The notes beneath the pieces were generated by a model. That model had not been told where the DNA came from, did no database searches, and saw only the letters and a program-made list of their open reading frames with translations. Shown here one piece after another: positions 25,783-36,173 of a stretch of 64,000 bases of DNA. The number at the start of each line of letters is the position of its first letter. The stretch's first letter is position 1. The DNA is from Pseudoalteromonas sp. A25 (GTDB lineage: Bacteria; Pseudomonadota; Gammaproteobacteria; Enterobacterales; Alteromonadaceae). The stretch covers positions 2,078,001 to 2,142,000 of the forward strand of contig NZ_AP021846.1 in the NCBI RefSeq assembly GCF_009176705.1. Direction: 5' to 3'. A program made the translations under genes and the position numbers.

Positions 25783-28446
25783 TTAAAACTTGTAATCAAA
25801 TTTCAAATAAGCTTGGCGACCCAATGCGCTATGTGTTTTGTTATCAATACCCATAGACTCCGAAGGTGCCAATGGTGCTTCTTCGTTAAATAAGTTAGCT
25901 GCACCAAGTGTTAAAGTTAAATCGTTGAAACCAATATAACTTACCGTCATGTCATACGTTGTCCACGAGTCAATTTCAAATTTATTGCCAGCGCTATCTT
26001 CTAGATCTTTGTAAGAATCAATAAAGTTAACGCTCAATGTGGCTAGCCACGCGTCTTTTGCCCAATCAACACCGGCAGTCCAGCGATATTGTGGATGTTG
26101 ATATTCACCGTTAAGGTCTTCTCTAACTGTACTCGTGTTACCAGCATCATCACTTTGGAATGATTGCTCTTCAAAATTAAGCGCGTAAGTTAAGTTATAG
26201 TTAAACTTAAACTCACCCATATTTTGAGTGTTAAGAGCATATGCTAGGTTCACATCAAAGCCGTCTGTTTCGCGGCCGCCAATGTTCACAAAAGTATCAT
26301 TTATCGTCAAAATACGGCCAATTGTGCTGCCTTGGCTTGGTGCACGAACAACTAGGTTTGGATCAGTACCACAACAATCAACTAACTTTTGCGCACCAAT
26401 TTTTTTAATCAGATCTTCTTGATCGTAATTCCAATAATCAACCCCAATACTAAAGTCGTCGGTTGCCTGCCATACAACACCTAGGTTGTAGTTTTCAGAT
26501 TCTTCTGGTTGCAGCTTTTTATTACCTGCAACTATAGCTGTATATTCTGTTGGCTCACAATCTACCTCAGCACCAGTTTGACGACAACGCTCTTTATCGA
26601 TAACCGATGGAGACTCATCAGTTCGACCTAAATGAAGCTGTACCAATGATGGTGCTCTAAATGCAGTACCCCAAGAACCACGAACAACTAACGAGTCCAA
26701 CGGAGCCCAGCGAAATGCCACTTTAGGATCGGTTGTTGTACCAAAATCACTATAATCTTCATGACGCACCGCAAGTTGTAATTCTAACGTGTCTAGCACG
26801 GGCACGCTGAACTCTGCAAATACGGCAGTGTTATCTCTGTCACCGTTAGCTTGCGTTGCCTCGGTACCAAAGATCTCGCCGCGAATGTACTGGCTGTCTG
26901 GGTTATCTTCAATTTTTTCACGACGTGTTTCAAAACCAAATGCCGCTGAAACGTATCCAGCCCCCAACTCAAACAGTTCACCAGACACAGTACCATCAAT
27001 CGATTGCATGGTGGATGCACCGTAACGCGTTGTGGTAGTCTCAAAATATGCTAAACCTTGTGCAGTATTTGTGCTTGGTTCAAACGGGTTCCATAAACCC
27101 ATGTTGATCGCTTGCTGAGCACGAAGTTTATTTGGGAAGCCATCAAAGCCTTTTTCAACCGCACTTGAGCGAATCGACGAGTAGGCCAGCTCCCAATCCC
27201 AATCATTGTAGGTACCGCGCGCACCAAGCACTGCACGATAGTACTCTGAGTCAACGTCTTTTTTACGGTTACCAATATCAACGGTACGACGGCGCATTGA
27301 AATATCAACACCATGTAGGAAGTGTGTTGGATCACCGGCTAATGGATGGTTTGGATTGTCGCCGCTCATCGTAAGCTCGGTAAAGCTTGGGCTGCCTGCA
27401 CCTTGAATAAATGTAGAAGCATGCTGCGCTGAAAACTCTGCAAACCCTTCAACACCATCCGTGATCTCTTGTACGCCGTTATAGTTGAAGCTATAGCGCT
27501 CCGTTGAAGGCACTAAACTCATGTGAGGTGCATAGTCGTAACGACAAATGCCACCAATGATCATATTATCTGGACAGGTATCGTTGCCCCATACGTCTGC
27601 AAATAGAGTTTGACGAATTGGTGTACCATCACCCGCAGTACCGGTAACAGGCAATCTTTCCCATTGCTCATCTGTTAACATGCTACGTACGATCTCAATA
27701 CTACCAGGGAAACCTGATGAACTTAACGAGTTGTTACCACCTCTAAAACGCTGATCGGCTGTGGCGGTATAATCTCTATCACCGTAAAAAACATCGCCAC
27801 GCTTGAAATAATCGAGTGCAAAGTTGTGGTGTCCTTTGCTAGTAGAAGAGCCCCATAAAAGTGTAAAGTTTTGTTCTTCACCGCCGCCATCAGCAGTATC
27901 AGACACTTTACCCGATACCTCAAAGCCATCAATATCATTACGTAAAATGATGTTAATTACGCCAGCAACCGCATCAGAACCATATGTTGCTGATGCACCA
28001 TCTTTTAAGATATCGATGCGTTTAACTGAAGAAACAGGGATCGTATTTAAATCTACAAAGGAAGTTTCGATGTCTTTTGCAAATGGGCTTACTGCAACAC
28101 GGCGTCCGTTGATTAATACTAGTGTAGATGAAGCACCTAAGCCTCTGAGTGCCACACTTGAGCCGCCATTCGCGGTGTCGTCACTTGAGTTACCTTGTGT
28201 ACTAAATGTACCAGCGCCTGATACAGGTAGTTTTTGTAATGCCCCAATTAAGTCAGTTGAACCTGTTGCCGCTAAATCACCTGCTGAGATTGACTGGATT
28301 GGCGATGGCCCTTCCATATCAGTACGTTTAATATGTGACCCTGTCACTTCAATACGTTCTACTTTTTCATCTGCCGCTACAGCTGATTGACTTTGACCGA
28401 GTAACATTGCTGCTGACAATGCACTTAATGCAAATATTGGTTTCAT
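25783..28446 (-). CDS. TonB-dependent outer-membrane receptor (large)
   Basis: An 887-residue outer-membrane receptor. The signal peptide ends near SAVAA-DE, followed by a TonB-box-like VERIEVTGSHIKRT. The plug has SVALRGLGASSTLVLINGRRVAVSPF and the DILKDGASATYGSDAVAGVINII motif. The barrel ends in AYLKFDYKF. This plug type (R-G-L-G...L-V-L-I-N-G-R-R) is typical of Alteromonadales receptors for peptides, carbohydrates and other organics. Start ATG 28446 has AGGGAAACG upstream. It has its own long promoter region and a terminator, so it is a single-gene unit. The substrate is not evident. Confidence 0.93.
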   Translation of the reverse strand: MKPIFALSALSAAMLLGQSQSAVAADEKVERIEVTGSHIKRTDMEGPSPIQSISAGDLAATGSTDLIGALQKLPVSGAGTFSTQGNSSDDTANGGSSVALRGLGASSTLVLINGRRVAVSPFAKDIETSFVDLNTIPVSSVKRIDILKDGASATYGSDAVAGVINIILRNDIDGFEVSGKVSDTADGGGEEQNFTLLWGSSTSKGHHNFALDYFKRGDVFYGDRDYTATADQRFRGGNNSLSSSGFPGSIEIVRSMLTDEQWERLPVTGTAGDGTPIRQTLFADVWGNDTCPDNMIIGGICRYDYAPHMSLVPSTERYSFNYNGVQEITDGVEGFAEFSAQHASTFIQGAGSPSFTELTMSGDNPNHPLAGDPTHFLHGVDISMRRRTVDIGNRKKDVDSEYYRAVLGARGTYNDWDWELAYSSIRSSAVEKGFDGFPNKLRAQQAINMGLWNPFEPSTNTAQGLAYFETTTTRYGASTMQSIDGTVSGELFELGAGYVSAAFGFETRREKIEDNPDSQYIRGEIFGTEATQANGDRDNTAVFAEFSVPVLDTLELQLAVRHEDYSDFGTTTDPKVAFRWAPLDSLVVRGSWGTAFRAPSLVQLHLGRTDESPSVIDKERCRQTGAEVDCEPTEYTAIVAGNKKLQPEESENYNLGVVWQATDDFSIGVDYWNYDQEDLIKKIGAQKLVDCCGTDPNLVVRAPSQGSTIGRILTINDTFVNIGGRETDGFDVNLAYALNTQNMGEFKFNYNLTYALNFEEQSFQSDDAGNTSTVREDLNGEYQHPQYRWTAGVDWAKDAWLATLSVNFIDSYKDLEDSAGNKFEIDSWTTYDMTVSYIGFNDLTLTLGAANLFNEEAPLAPSESMGIDNKTHSALGRQAYLKFDYKF

Positions 28447-28823
28447 TGTTTGCGTTTCCCTGTTGTAGTGTAAGTTGTTGTTTTAATTAACCTGTATTAT
28501 TCTAACACATATTTTCTCAACACACAATTCGACACTTTTGCAACATCTCAACACTTATCATTTCTATAATTGCAACCGAGTTAAAAATAAAATATTCAAA
28601 TCAATAAGTTACTAATAACAGGTTGCGGTTTGGGTACAGTTTTAACTAAATTTAGTGACCCAATCGATAAAAAAATTTTGCCGGAAAAGTGTTACATTTG
28701 GTTTCTACCACACAAAAATATCACCGACAATTAACGAAATCAGCACTACTTTATGCTTATAGCTAACATATTGACATGACAATTGTTTATATAATTACAA
28801 CAACAAAAATTACCTCTGTGATA
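28447..28823. promoter_or_regulatory. 377-bp AT-rich region upstream of the large TonB receptor gene
   Basis: No open frame of note. It should hold the receptor promoter and also separates it from the 3' end of dnaE2. AACCTGTATTATT near 28489 and AATAACAGGTT near 28613 form an imperfect inverted pair about 120 bp apart. No Fur box or clear promoter was recognised. Confidence 0.3.
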
Positions 28824-31800
28824 CTAATAAAACTCCCTAGAATGCGGCTTTAATGTATGTAGCAATTCACTGCGATCTAGCAGTCTACCAGCGATAACGT
28901 GCAATACATCCCCACTGCGCTCTAATATGCCTTTTACCTCGAGGACTTTCGCACTTAAATAAGCTTGTTGTTGCGCTCTAGCTGTCGCAGCCCACACAAC
29001 AACATTAATATTGCCAGTGTCATCTTCAAGGGTAAAAAAGGTCACCCCTGCTGCCGTACCCGGTGATTGCTTACCTGTTACTAGTCCAATCACAGTAACC
29101 TGTTGCTGATCAGCAACCTGCTCAAGTTCAACTTTACGGGTAAAACGGCCCAAACAATTTGCCTCATCTAATAATGTGATCGGGTGTTTATTTAGAGTCA
29201 AACCCGTCGCCGAATAATCTTCAAGCGTGTTATCTAGCGCATCTCCCTCCCCTAAAGGGGCCACGTGTTCACGAGCCTCACCATTTTTGTTAATATGTTT
29301 AAATAATGGCAACTCGGTATCTTTGTCCATTATTTGCCAGCGAGCGCTATAACGCCCCCCCGCAAAACAAGCAAGTGCATTTGCAGAGGCCAACTTTTCT
29401 AAGCTTGCATTACTCACTCCTACCGCTTTTACCTGCTCAATGTGCTGATAACCGTCCTTTGGCCTGTATGCAAGTATGGTTTTTACGGCATCAACGCTGA
29501 GCCCTTTAACAACTCTAAAACCCAAACGAATAGCAAATGTACCGTGCAGGTCTATCACCTCATGGTCATAATTAGAGTCGTTAATGCAAACCGCAAGAAT
29601 TGCGACACCGTGGCGTTGGGCGTCTTGGCATAGCTGCGATGCACTGTAAAAACCCATTGGCAGGCTATTTAACAAGGCCGTGTAAAAAAACGCAGGAAAA
29701 TAATATTTCAACCATGCTGAGCTATATGCGAGTACCGCAAATGAGGCAGAGTGACTTTCAGGAAAGCCATATTCACCAAATCCGCAGATCTGTGTAAAAA
29801 TCTGCTCGGCGTAGCTTTGTGAATATCCCCTTTGCTGCATACCAGCGAGCAACTTGCTTTTAAATTGCATTAGCTCGCCAGTTTTTTTCCAAGAGGCCAT
29901 AGCTCTGCGCAGCCTGTCAGCTTCTCCACCACTAAAACCTGCAGCGACCATAGCTAATTTAATAACTTGCTCTTGAAAAATTGGTACTCCTAGTGTTCTC
30001 GCAAGTACTGCTTTAACTTGCTCTGTAGGGTAACTAATTTGCTCAACACCACTTCTACGTCGTAAAAATGGGTGCACCATACCACCTTGTATAGGTCCAG
30101 GACGCACAATAGCAATTTGTATCACCAAGTCGTAATAACAGGTTGGTTTTAATCTTGGCAACATGCTCATTTGTGCACGCGACTCAATTTGAAACACCCC
30201 TACTGTGTCGGCCTTTTGCAGCATTTTATACACTTGTTGATCGTCACCCAACCGAGTGATGTCTGCAATGTTCCAAGAATAATTAAAGTACTGCTTTATG
30301 TAATCGAATGACTTACGAATTGCGCTTAGCATCCCTAAAGCCAAAATATCTACCTTTAATAAAGAGAGTGTTTCTAAGTCATCTTTATCCCACTGGATCA
30401 CGGTGCGTTCATCCATGGCTGCATTCTCTATGGGTACCAGCTCATACAAAGGACCCGATGAAATCACAAAGCCGCCCACATGTTGAGACAAATGCCGCGG
30501 AAACCCTAAAACCTCATCAACAAGGTCAATAAACAATCGCCCTTGATACGAGTTTACATCAAGCCCCAGTTCAGCGATTTGTGTTTGCCACGACACCGCT
30601 TTGTCACGGCGATTCACTTGCTTTATGTAATAATCAAGTTGGGTACTATCCATACCTAATGCTTTACCAACATCCCTAACAGCGCTTTTAAAGCGATAGG
30701 TGATCACAGTAGCCGCAAGCGCAGCACGTTCTCGACCATATTTTTGGTAAATATATTGGATCACTTCTTCACGACGGTGGTGTTCAAAATCGACATCAAT
30801 ATCGGGGGGTTCATTGCGCTCTTGACTGATAAAGCGTTCAAATAATACCGAGATCTGACGCGGATCAACCGCAGTTATTTCTAAGCAGTAACAGACTACG
30901 GAGTTTGCCGCAGAGCCCCGGCCTTGGTATAAGATCCCTTGCTGCTTGGCAAACATCACCACATCATGAATGGTTAAGAAGAAATAGGGATAATTTAGCG
31001 ACTCAATTAATGACAACTCTTTTGCAATTAACGCTGCAATATCGCCGGGCACACCTTGTGGAAAACGTTTTTGCTCGCCCTTTTTCACCAAAGAACGTAA
31101 ATAGCTCATGGCGCTGTGGCCTTTTGGTACCAGCTCACTTGGATATTCGTATTGCAAGCTGTCTAAATCAAATGTACAACGCCTTGCGATATCAAGCGTG
31201 GTATTTAGCCACTGTGACTGAAACAATTTATTTAACTTTTCTTTGCTACGCAGTGCACGCTCGGTATTTGATAGCAATACCTCTCCCAGTTCGCTCACTG
31301 CACAGTTATAGCGAATAGCCGTTAAAGTATGTTGTAATTTTTGTCGCTCAGCCACGTGCATCAGTACCCCGCCACACGCAGTGATCGGTAAGTCATATTG
31401 CTTTGCTAGTTGCTCACAATGCTGTATGTAAGCTCTGTCGTTGTTCAGCAAATGTCGCTGCAAACCAAGCCAAACTCGTGGCTTATGATATTGCTGTAAC
31501 CATATTGCCCAGTCATTATCCTGCTTGGCAAATGTTGGTAACCAAATAATCAAGCAATGCTTTACAGACATCAGATCCCATAAGTCCAACTCATACTTGC
31601 CTTTCTCACAACGCTTTCGTGCATTACTGATCACACGACAAAGTTCGGCATAAGCTTGCCGATTAGGGCATAGCAACACGAATTTTAATGTTTGATACTC
31701 AAAAACACTGCCAACAATGAGCTTAACCGACAGTTGATTGTCTTTAATAGCACGGTGCGCACGTACAACCCCTGCAACCGAACATTCATCACAAATCGCA

Positions 31801-31907
31801 ATGGCGTCATACGCCAAAAAATCAGCTTGCTTAACCAATTCCTCAGGATGAGAGGCTCCATGTAAAAATGAGAAGTTACTTTGGCAGAACAATTCAGCGT
31901 AATGCAT
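28824..31907 (-). CDS. dnaE2: Error-prone DNA polymerase DnaE2 (ImuC)
   Basis: A C-family polymerase of about 1027 residues used for translesion synthesis in the SOS response. An N-terminal PHP domain (YAELFCQSNFSFLHGASHPEEL) is followed by the palm with EPPDIDVDFEHHRRE and YGRERAALAATVITYRFKSAVRDVGKALG. The finger region (GPIQGGMVHPFLRRR) and a C-terminal OB fold (VTVIGLVTGKQSPGTAAGVTFFTLED) follow. I set the start at ATG 31907 (MHYAELF), just after a LexA box; an in-frame start at 31946 overlaps that box. DnaE2 works with ImuA and ImuB, which here are about 6 kb away rather than in the same operon. Confidence 0.95.
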   Translation of the reverse strand: MHYAELFCQSNFSFLHGASHPEELVKQADFLAYDAIAICDECSVAGVVRAHRAIKDNQLSVKLIVGSVFEYQTLKFVLLCPNRQAYAELCRVISNARKRCEKGKYELDLWDLMSVKHCLIIWLPTFAKQDNDWAIWLQQYHKPRVWLGLQRHLLNNDRAYIQHCEQLAKQYDLPITACGGVLMHVAERQKLQHTLTAIRYNCAVSELGEVLLSNTERALRSKEKLNKLFQSQWLNTTLDIARRCTFDLDSLQYEYPSELVPKGHSAMSYLRSLVKKGEQKRFPQGVPGDIAALIAKELSLIESLNYPYFFLTIHDVVMFAKQQGILYQGRGSAANSVVCYCLEITAVDPRQISVLFERFISQERNEPPDIDVDFEHHRREEVIQYIYQKYGRERAALAATVITYRFKSAVRDVGKALGMDSTQLDYYIKQVNRRDKAVSWQTQIAELGLDVNSYQGRLFIDLVDEVLGFPRHLSQHVGGFVISSGPLYELVPIENAAMDERTVIQWDKDDLETLSLLKVDILALGMLSAIRKSFDYIKQYFNYSWNIADITRLGDDQQVYKMLQKADTVGVFQIESRAQMSMLPRLKPTCYYDLVIQIAIVRPGPIQGGMVHPFLRRRSGVEQISYPTEQVKAVLARTLGVPIFQEQVIKLAMVAAGFSGGEADRLRRAMASWKKTGELMQFKSKLLAGMQQRGYSQSYAEQIFTQICGFGEYGFPESHSASFAVLAYSSAWLKYYFPAFFYTALLNSLPMGFYSASQLCQDAQRHGVAILAVCINDSNYDHEVIDLHGTFAIRLGFRVVKGLSVDAVKTILAYRPKDGYQHIEQVKAVGVSNASLEKLASANALACFAGGRYSARWQIMDKDTELPLFKHINKNGEAREHVAPLGEGDALDNTLEDYSATGLTLNKHPITLLDEANCLGRFTRKVELEQVADQQQVTVIGLVTGKQSPGTAAGVTFFTLEDDTGNINVVVWAATARAQQQAYLSAKVLEVKGILERSGDVLHVIAGRLLDRSELLHTLKPHSREFY

Positions 31908-31921
31908 AATAAACAACCAAA

Positions 31922-31941
31922 TACTGTATATATAAACAGTA
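31922..31941. promoter_or_regulatory. LexA (SOS) box of dnaE2
   Basis: TACTGTATATATAAACAGTA differs at only one position from the ideal E. coli SOS box TACTGTATATATATACAGTA. It lies 15 bp upstream of the dnaE2 start, so LexA would block the promoter until DNA damage. Confidence 0.92.
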
Positions 31942-32116
31942 TCCACTATCGGGTTAATTTAATCAATATGTCTCTTTTACGCGCTATTTTTATTCTTCTA
32001 GTATATAAACTCAAATCATTAATTTTTAACAAAATAATTGTACTGTATCGTTTTTTATGCCAAGTTGCCCAACAGGTAACTCAATAAGAAAGTCTCAATC
32101 AACAGAGTAGTAAACC

Positions 32117-34645
32117 ATGACAGGAACAATTAAACTTTCTCCTATTGCCCTTGCATTGTTGGCAAGCACTTCAGCTATTGCACAACAAGCAGGTGAAGAA
32201 AAAATAGAAACTATTTCAGTGCTTGGCTCAAAAGTGTCTAACCGCACTGCCACTGAGTCAACTTCTCCAATTGATATACTCGACACAGAGCAGCTTAATA
32301 AAGGCGGCTTTACTGAGTTAGGTCAGAGCTTGCAATCAATTGCCCCCTCTTTTAACTTTAGCCGCACTCAAGTATCTGACGGCTCGGACTTATTCCGCCC
32401 AGCAACGTTACGAGGTTTACAGCCCGACCAAACGTTGGTGCTGATTAATGGTAAACGCCGTCACACTCAGGCTATTTTTGGTTTATCTGGTACTGTAGGT
32501 GCAGGCGCCGCGGGCACAGATATGAACTCCATCCCACTAATGGCACTGAAAAATGTCGAAATACTTCGAGATGGTGCAGCAGCACGATATGGCTCCGATG
32601 CCATTGCGGGTGTTATCAACTTATCGCTTAATGACAGCACGGGAGTGACGACGGGGTTTGTGCAAGCTGGCTCAACAGGTGAAGGTGATGGCGATACCTA
32701 CTCACTTGGCTTAAACCGAGGTTTTGATATTGGCAACGAAGGTGGCTTTGTTAACTTTTCACTGGAATACCGCGATGCCGATGGTACCAACCGAGCACAG
32801 CGTGATACTGGCGGCTCTTCCACTGTCGAACCCGGCGAGCTGTCACAAACAGTACGTTGGCGACAAGGTAACTCAGACAGCGAGTTTATTTCGCTGTTTT
32901 ATAATGCGGCCTTACCTGTAGGTAAAAATGAGCTTTATTCATTTGCAGGCTTTTCCAACCGTACAGCATTTGGTAACGGTTTCTACCGAGATTTTAACCG
33001 TGCTGAGCGTAACGTACCACAAGTTTACCCTGATGGCTTTCTACCAAGAATTGATAACGAAGCTGAAGATGTTTCTTTTGCTATTGGGTTTAAAGGTGAG
33101 ATAAGTCCTGATTGGACTTTTGATCTTTCCAGTGTCTATGGTGAAAACCAATATGATTACTCATCATCAAACACCATCAATGCGTCGTATGCTGCTCAGT
33201 ATTTAGCCCAAAACCCCAATGCCTCTGCTCAAGATATTGCAAGTAATGCAGGGCCTAGAGGCGGTTATTCAGGTGGATTTAGATTCAATCAATGGACCAC
33301 AAATTTAGATATTAATGGCATTATTGATATCGCAGGTGGTGAACCTATTTACTTATCCATTGGTGCAGAACATCGTAAAGAAAACTATGAAATTGTGCCC
33401 GGTGAAGTGGCGTCTTATGCTTGCGGTGCAAGCAATGCCGATAGCTCTTTTCCATCAGTTATCAATCCTGATGTATTTGCCGATTGTGGTTTTCAAGCAT
33501 ATCAAGGGCTTAGACCCGATGCAGCCAATAAAGCTGATCGCTCAAGCCATGCCATTTACGTTGAAGCTGAAACATTACTTAACCAAGATTGGTTGGTGAG
33601 CGCGGCTCTGCGCTATGAAGATGTCTCGAACTCTAACGATGACACCATTTGGAAATTGGCAACACGTTATGAAGTAACCGAAGATTTTGCTGTACGAGCT
33701 GCCGCTTCTACTGGCTTTAGGGCCCCATCATTACAACAATCTGGCTATACCGCCTTTACCACTACCTTAGGGGGCGATGGTTCGTTAGCAACCTCGTACA
33801 CGGCAACGGCAGGCTCACCATTCCCAGCTGCGCTGGGCGTTGATGGTCTTAAACTTGAATCATCAGATAATTACAACTTAGGTTTTGCGTGGGATGTCAG
33901 TAATGATTTATCTGTCACCTTAGACTTTTATCAAATCAAGATTTATGACCGTATCAATCTCGGTAGTTTTATTGGCGTCAACAGCGACGAGCTGCAAAAC
34001 TTCCCTGCGGCCAATGCAGCATTAAATGCTACAGGCGCAGTGCAAGGTAACTTCTTCTCAAACTCGCTTGACTCTACTACCAAAGGAGTTGACTTTATTG
34101 CCTCATATTCTTTAGAAATGGCCAACGGTGAACTTGATATCACCTTTGCAGCCAACAAGAACAAAACTGAGATTGATAAAGTAAACACTCCACAGGGCAT
34201 TCCTGAAGATATCGTGTTAGATGCACAAAGGCGTTCATTCTTAACGCATGGACAGCCACAAGAGCGAGCAACGCTTACTTTTGATTATCAACAAGATAAG
34301 TGGAGCTCATTACTCAGGTTTAACTATTTTGGTAAAACCGAAGTAAGTTACTTTGCTGGTAAACACATCGCATTACCTGACTTTCTTTCGCCAACCAATG
34401 ATTGGCGTGACACAAGTGTTGTAGAGTCAGCAGTTTTAGTGGATGTTAATGTTGGATATCAGCTTAATGATAGCGTTAACTTATCAGCAGGCATCGACAA
34501 CCTATTCGATGAAACACCTGATGAATTAGGCGAAGATGAAGTGCTCAACTTTATCACTAACGGTGCCATGCGCTATCCGCTACGCGCCCTACCTTATGGG
34601 TTTGATGGCATGACCTACTACGCTAAGGTCACTTTTAGTTTTTAA
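32117..34645 (+). CDS. TonB-dependent outer-membrane receptor
   Basis: An 842-residue receptor with a signal peptide ending SAIAQQ and TonB-box-like KIETISVLGSKV. A plug with ATLRGLQPDQTLVLINGKRRHT and ILRDGAAARYGSDAIAGVINL follows, then a barrel ending YYAKVTFSF. The start has GAGTAG upstream and lies 170 bp from the divergent dnaE2 LexA box. A terminator follows the gene, but the Kelch protein 150 bp downstream on the same strand may serve the same substrate. Receptors with this L-V-L-I-N-G-K-R-R-H plug are common in marine polymer and organic-nutrient uptake loci. The ligand is unknown. Confidence 0.93.
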   Translation: MTGTIKLSPIALALLASTSAIAQQAGEEKIETISVLGSKVSNRTATESTSPIDILDTEQLNKGGFTELGQSLQSIAPSFNFSRTQVSDGSDLFRPATLRGLQPDQTLVLINGKRRHTQAIFGLSGTVGAGAAGTDMNSIPLMALKNVEILRDGAAARYGSDAIAGVINLSLNDSTGVTTGFVQAGSTGEGDGDTYSLGLNRGFDIGNEGGFVNFSLEYRDADGTNRAQRDTGGSSTVEPGELSQTVRWRQGNSDSEFISLFYNAALPVGKNELYSFAGFSNRTAFGNGFYRDFNRAERNVPQVYPDGFLPRIDNEAEDVSFAIGFKGEISPDWTFDLSSVYGENQYDYSSSNTINASYAAQYLAQNPNASAQDIASNAGPRGGYSGGFRFNQWTTNLDINGIIDIAGGEPIYLSIGAEHRKENYEIVPGEVASYACGASNADSSFPSVINPDVFADCGFQAYQGLRPDAANKADRSSHAIYVEAETLLNQDWLVSAALRYEDVSNSNDDTIWKLATRYEVTEDFAVRAAASTGFRAPSLQQSGYTAFTTTLGGDGSLATSYTATAGSPFPAALGVDGLKLESSDNYNLGFAWDVSNDLSVTLDFYQIKIYDRINLGSFIGVNSDELQNFPAANAALNATGAVQGNFFSNSLDSTTKGVDFIASYSLEMANGELDITFAANKNKTEIDKVNTPQGIPEDIVLDAQRRSFLTHGQPQERATLTFDYQQDKWSSLLRFNYFGKTEVSYFAGKHIALPDFLSPTNDWRDTSVVESAVLVDVNVGYQLNDSVNLSAGIDNLFDETPDELGEDEVLNFITNGAMRYPLRALPYGFDGMTYYAKVTFSF

Positions 34646-34659
34646 CTAGACGACATTAC

Positions 34660-34687
34660 ACGGTGAAACATACGTTTCACCGTTTTC
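34660..34687 (+). terminator. Terminator after the 842-residue TonB receptor gene
   Basis: ACGGTGAAAC and GTTTCACCGT form a perfect 10-bp stem with an ATAC loop, followed by TTTC. The T-tract is short, so some read-through into the Kelch gene is possible. Confidence 0.75.
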
Positions 34688-34795
34688 TACTTCCCATTCA
34701 AATACCTGTAACCCGCTCATTAGAAAAATATTTGAAAGATACCTTATGCATGTACGGTCATTAAAGAGTAAACCGTATAAATAAAGGTACTCAGT

Positions 34796-35854
34796 ATGCA
34801 ACGAAGAGCTTTTTTATCCCACTTAGCTGTTGGCGGTATGTGTCTTGCCAGCGCCTCTTGGGCACTGCCAATACTGGCTAACACAGCTCCCTGTGCACCT
34901 CGCTGGCAAACACGAAAAAACATGCCTTACGCAATGCAGGAGATATATCCAACTGCTTTTGGCAATAAAATTTGTATTGCAGGCGCTTTGCAAGCAAGCG
35001 ATAACCCCAATGCCCCGTTTGGTCACCTCGCCCCCACTACCGATGTGCATATTTACGATGCAAGCACAGATATATGGCACCAAGGTGCACCGTTGCCACA
35101 AGCGCGTCACCACTTAGGACTCGTAACATGTAATAATAAGTTGTATGGGATTGGTGGCTTCGCTGCTGACCAACAAAACCCCTGGCAAGTGCGCGCCAAT
35201 GTCTTTGTCTCTAATGAACAGCTCACGCAGTGGCACGAAATTAGCGCGCTGCCCATACCTCAAGCAGAATCTATTTATGCAAGCCTAAATAATAACATTC
35301 ACGTGATAGGCGGCAGAACCACAGATGCGCACAGTAAACTCATCGACACCGGAGCACACTGGATCTATAACAACGGGCATTGGTGCCAAGGCGCGCCTCT
35401 AGATATCGCACGTAACTCCGCGGCATCTGCCACGTATAACGATTTAGTTTACATTATTGGCGGGCGGCAGTTCTCTCAAAGCAATAAAAATATGGCCACT
35501 GTTCAGTGCTTTGATCCCAAAGAAGATCGATGGAGAGCACTGGCCCCAATGCCTATTGCCAGTGCCGGATTGGCCTGCGCTCAACTGAACGATAAAATTT
35601 ATGCCTTTGGTGGGGAGCAATATATTTATCAACACTCTGTGCAGGGTATCAAGTTGGTTGCTTCAAATTCGTTTGATACCGTTTGGAGCTATGACCTGAA
35701 TAACGATACTTGGAAAACAGAAACATTCCAGCTGCCTTCAACCCGACATGGCCTTGGTGCTGTTGTACTTAATAAACAGATTTATGTGATGGGGGGCGCT
35801 GTGCATGCAGGTGGAAAAGGCACCTCAAACTCAGTTGTACGACTAATACTCTAG
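34796..35854 (+). CDS. Exported Kelch-repeat protein with Tat-like signal
   Basis: A 352-residue protein starting MQRRAFLSHLAVGGM, a twin-arginine-type signal (RRAFL) with an AxA-like end near LANTAPC. The mature part is a beta-propeller of Kelch repeats, with recurring I-x-G-G or A-F-G-G plus downstream W motifs (YGIGGFAAD, VIGGRTTDAH, IIGGRQFSQ, AFGGEQYI, VMGGAVHAG), about six blades. Periplasmic Kelch proteins include sialic-acid mutarotase and sugar-binding proteins, but the catalytic role is not evident. It follows a TonB receptor on the same strand and has its own terminator. Confidence 0.8.
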   Translation: MQRRAFLSHLAVGGMCLASASWALPILANTAPCAPRWQTRKNMPYAMQEIYPTAFGNKICIAGALQASDNPNAPFGHLAPTTDVHIYDASTDIWHQGAPLPQARHHLGLVTCNNKLYGIGGFAADQQNPWQVRANVFVSNEQLTQWHEISALPIPQAESIYASLNNNIHVIGGRTTDAHSKLIDTGAHWIYNNGHWCQGAPLDIARNSAASATYNDLVYIIGGRQFSQSNKNMATVQCFDPKEDRWRALAPMPIASAGLACAQLNDKIYAFGGEQYIYQHSVQGIKLVASNSFDTVWSYDLNNDTWKTETFQLPSTRHGLGAVVLNKQIYVMGGAVHAGGKGTSNSVVRLIL

Positions 35855-35889
35855 GCCCTCCTCTTACAACCTACTTTTAGAGGGCCTTT
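35853..35889 (+). terminator. Terminator after the Kelch gene
   Basis: AGGCCCTC and GAGGGCCT form an 8-bp GC-rich stem around a 19-base loop, followed by TTTT. The stem begins inside the stop codon of the Kelch gene. The 284 bp that follow up to 36173 contain no recognisable gene. Confidence 0.75.
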
Positions 35890-36173
35890 TGGGTGATAAG
35901 TGTTCACTTGGCTCCTTTAAGTGTAAGCAAACGTGCCGCAACACGATTAACACCAGTTGTTTGCTTGTGAATTCATACCCCTAGCTGAAGTTATTAAAGC
36001 CCCTACACTTTTTAACGCTTTATAAATACTTTTATACACCATAGTAGATATAAAATTTCGCCACCAAATAAAGCACTCACTCAAACAGCTCCCATATATT
36101 ATTTCGCTCGTATTTTTATCTTTGCTTAATACCGTGGGCTAACAAAATTATTAGGAAAAGGGATCCTGCAAGC

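Noticed and set aside
27824..28390. Plus-strand open frame of 188 codons opposite the large TonB receptor gene
   Set aside because: Composition and length are explained by codon bias of the receptor gene on the other strand; no start signal or recognisable domain.
31908..31946. Longer DnaE2 start at 31946
   Set aside because: It overlaps the LexA box and adds residues unlike the family N-terminus, which begins MHYAELF.
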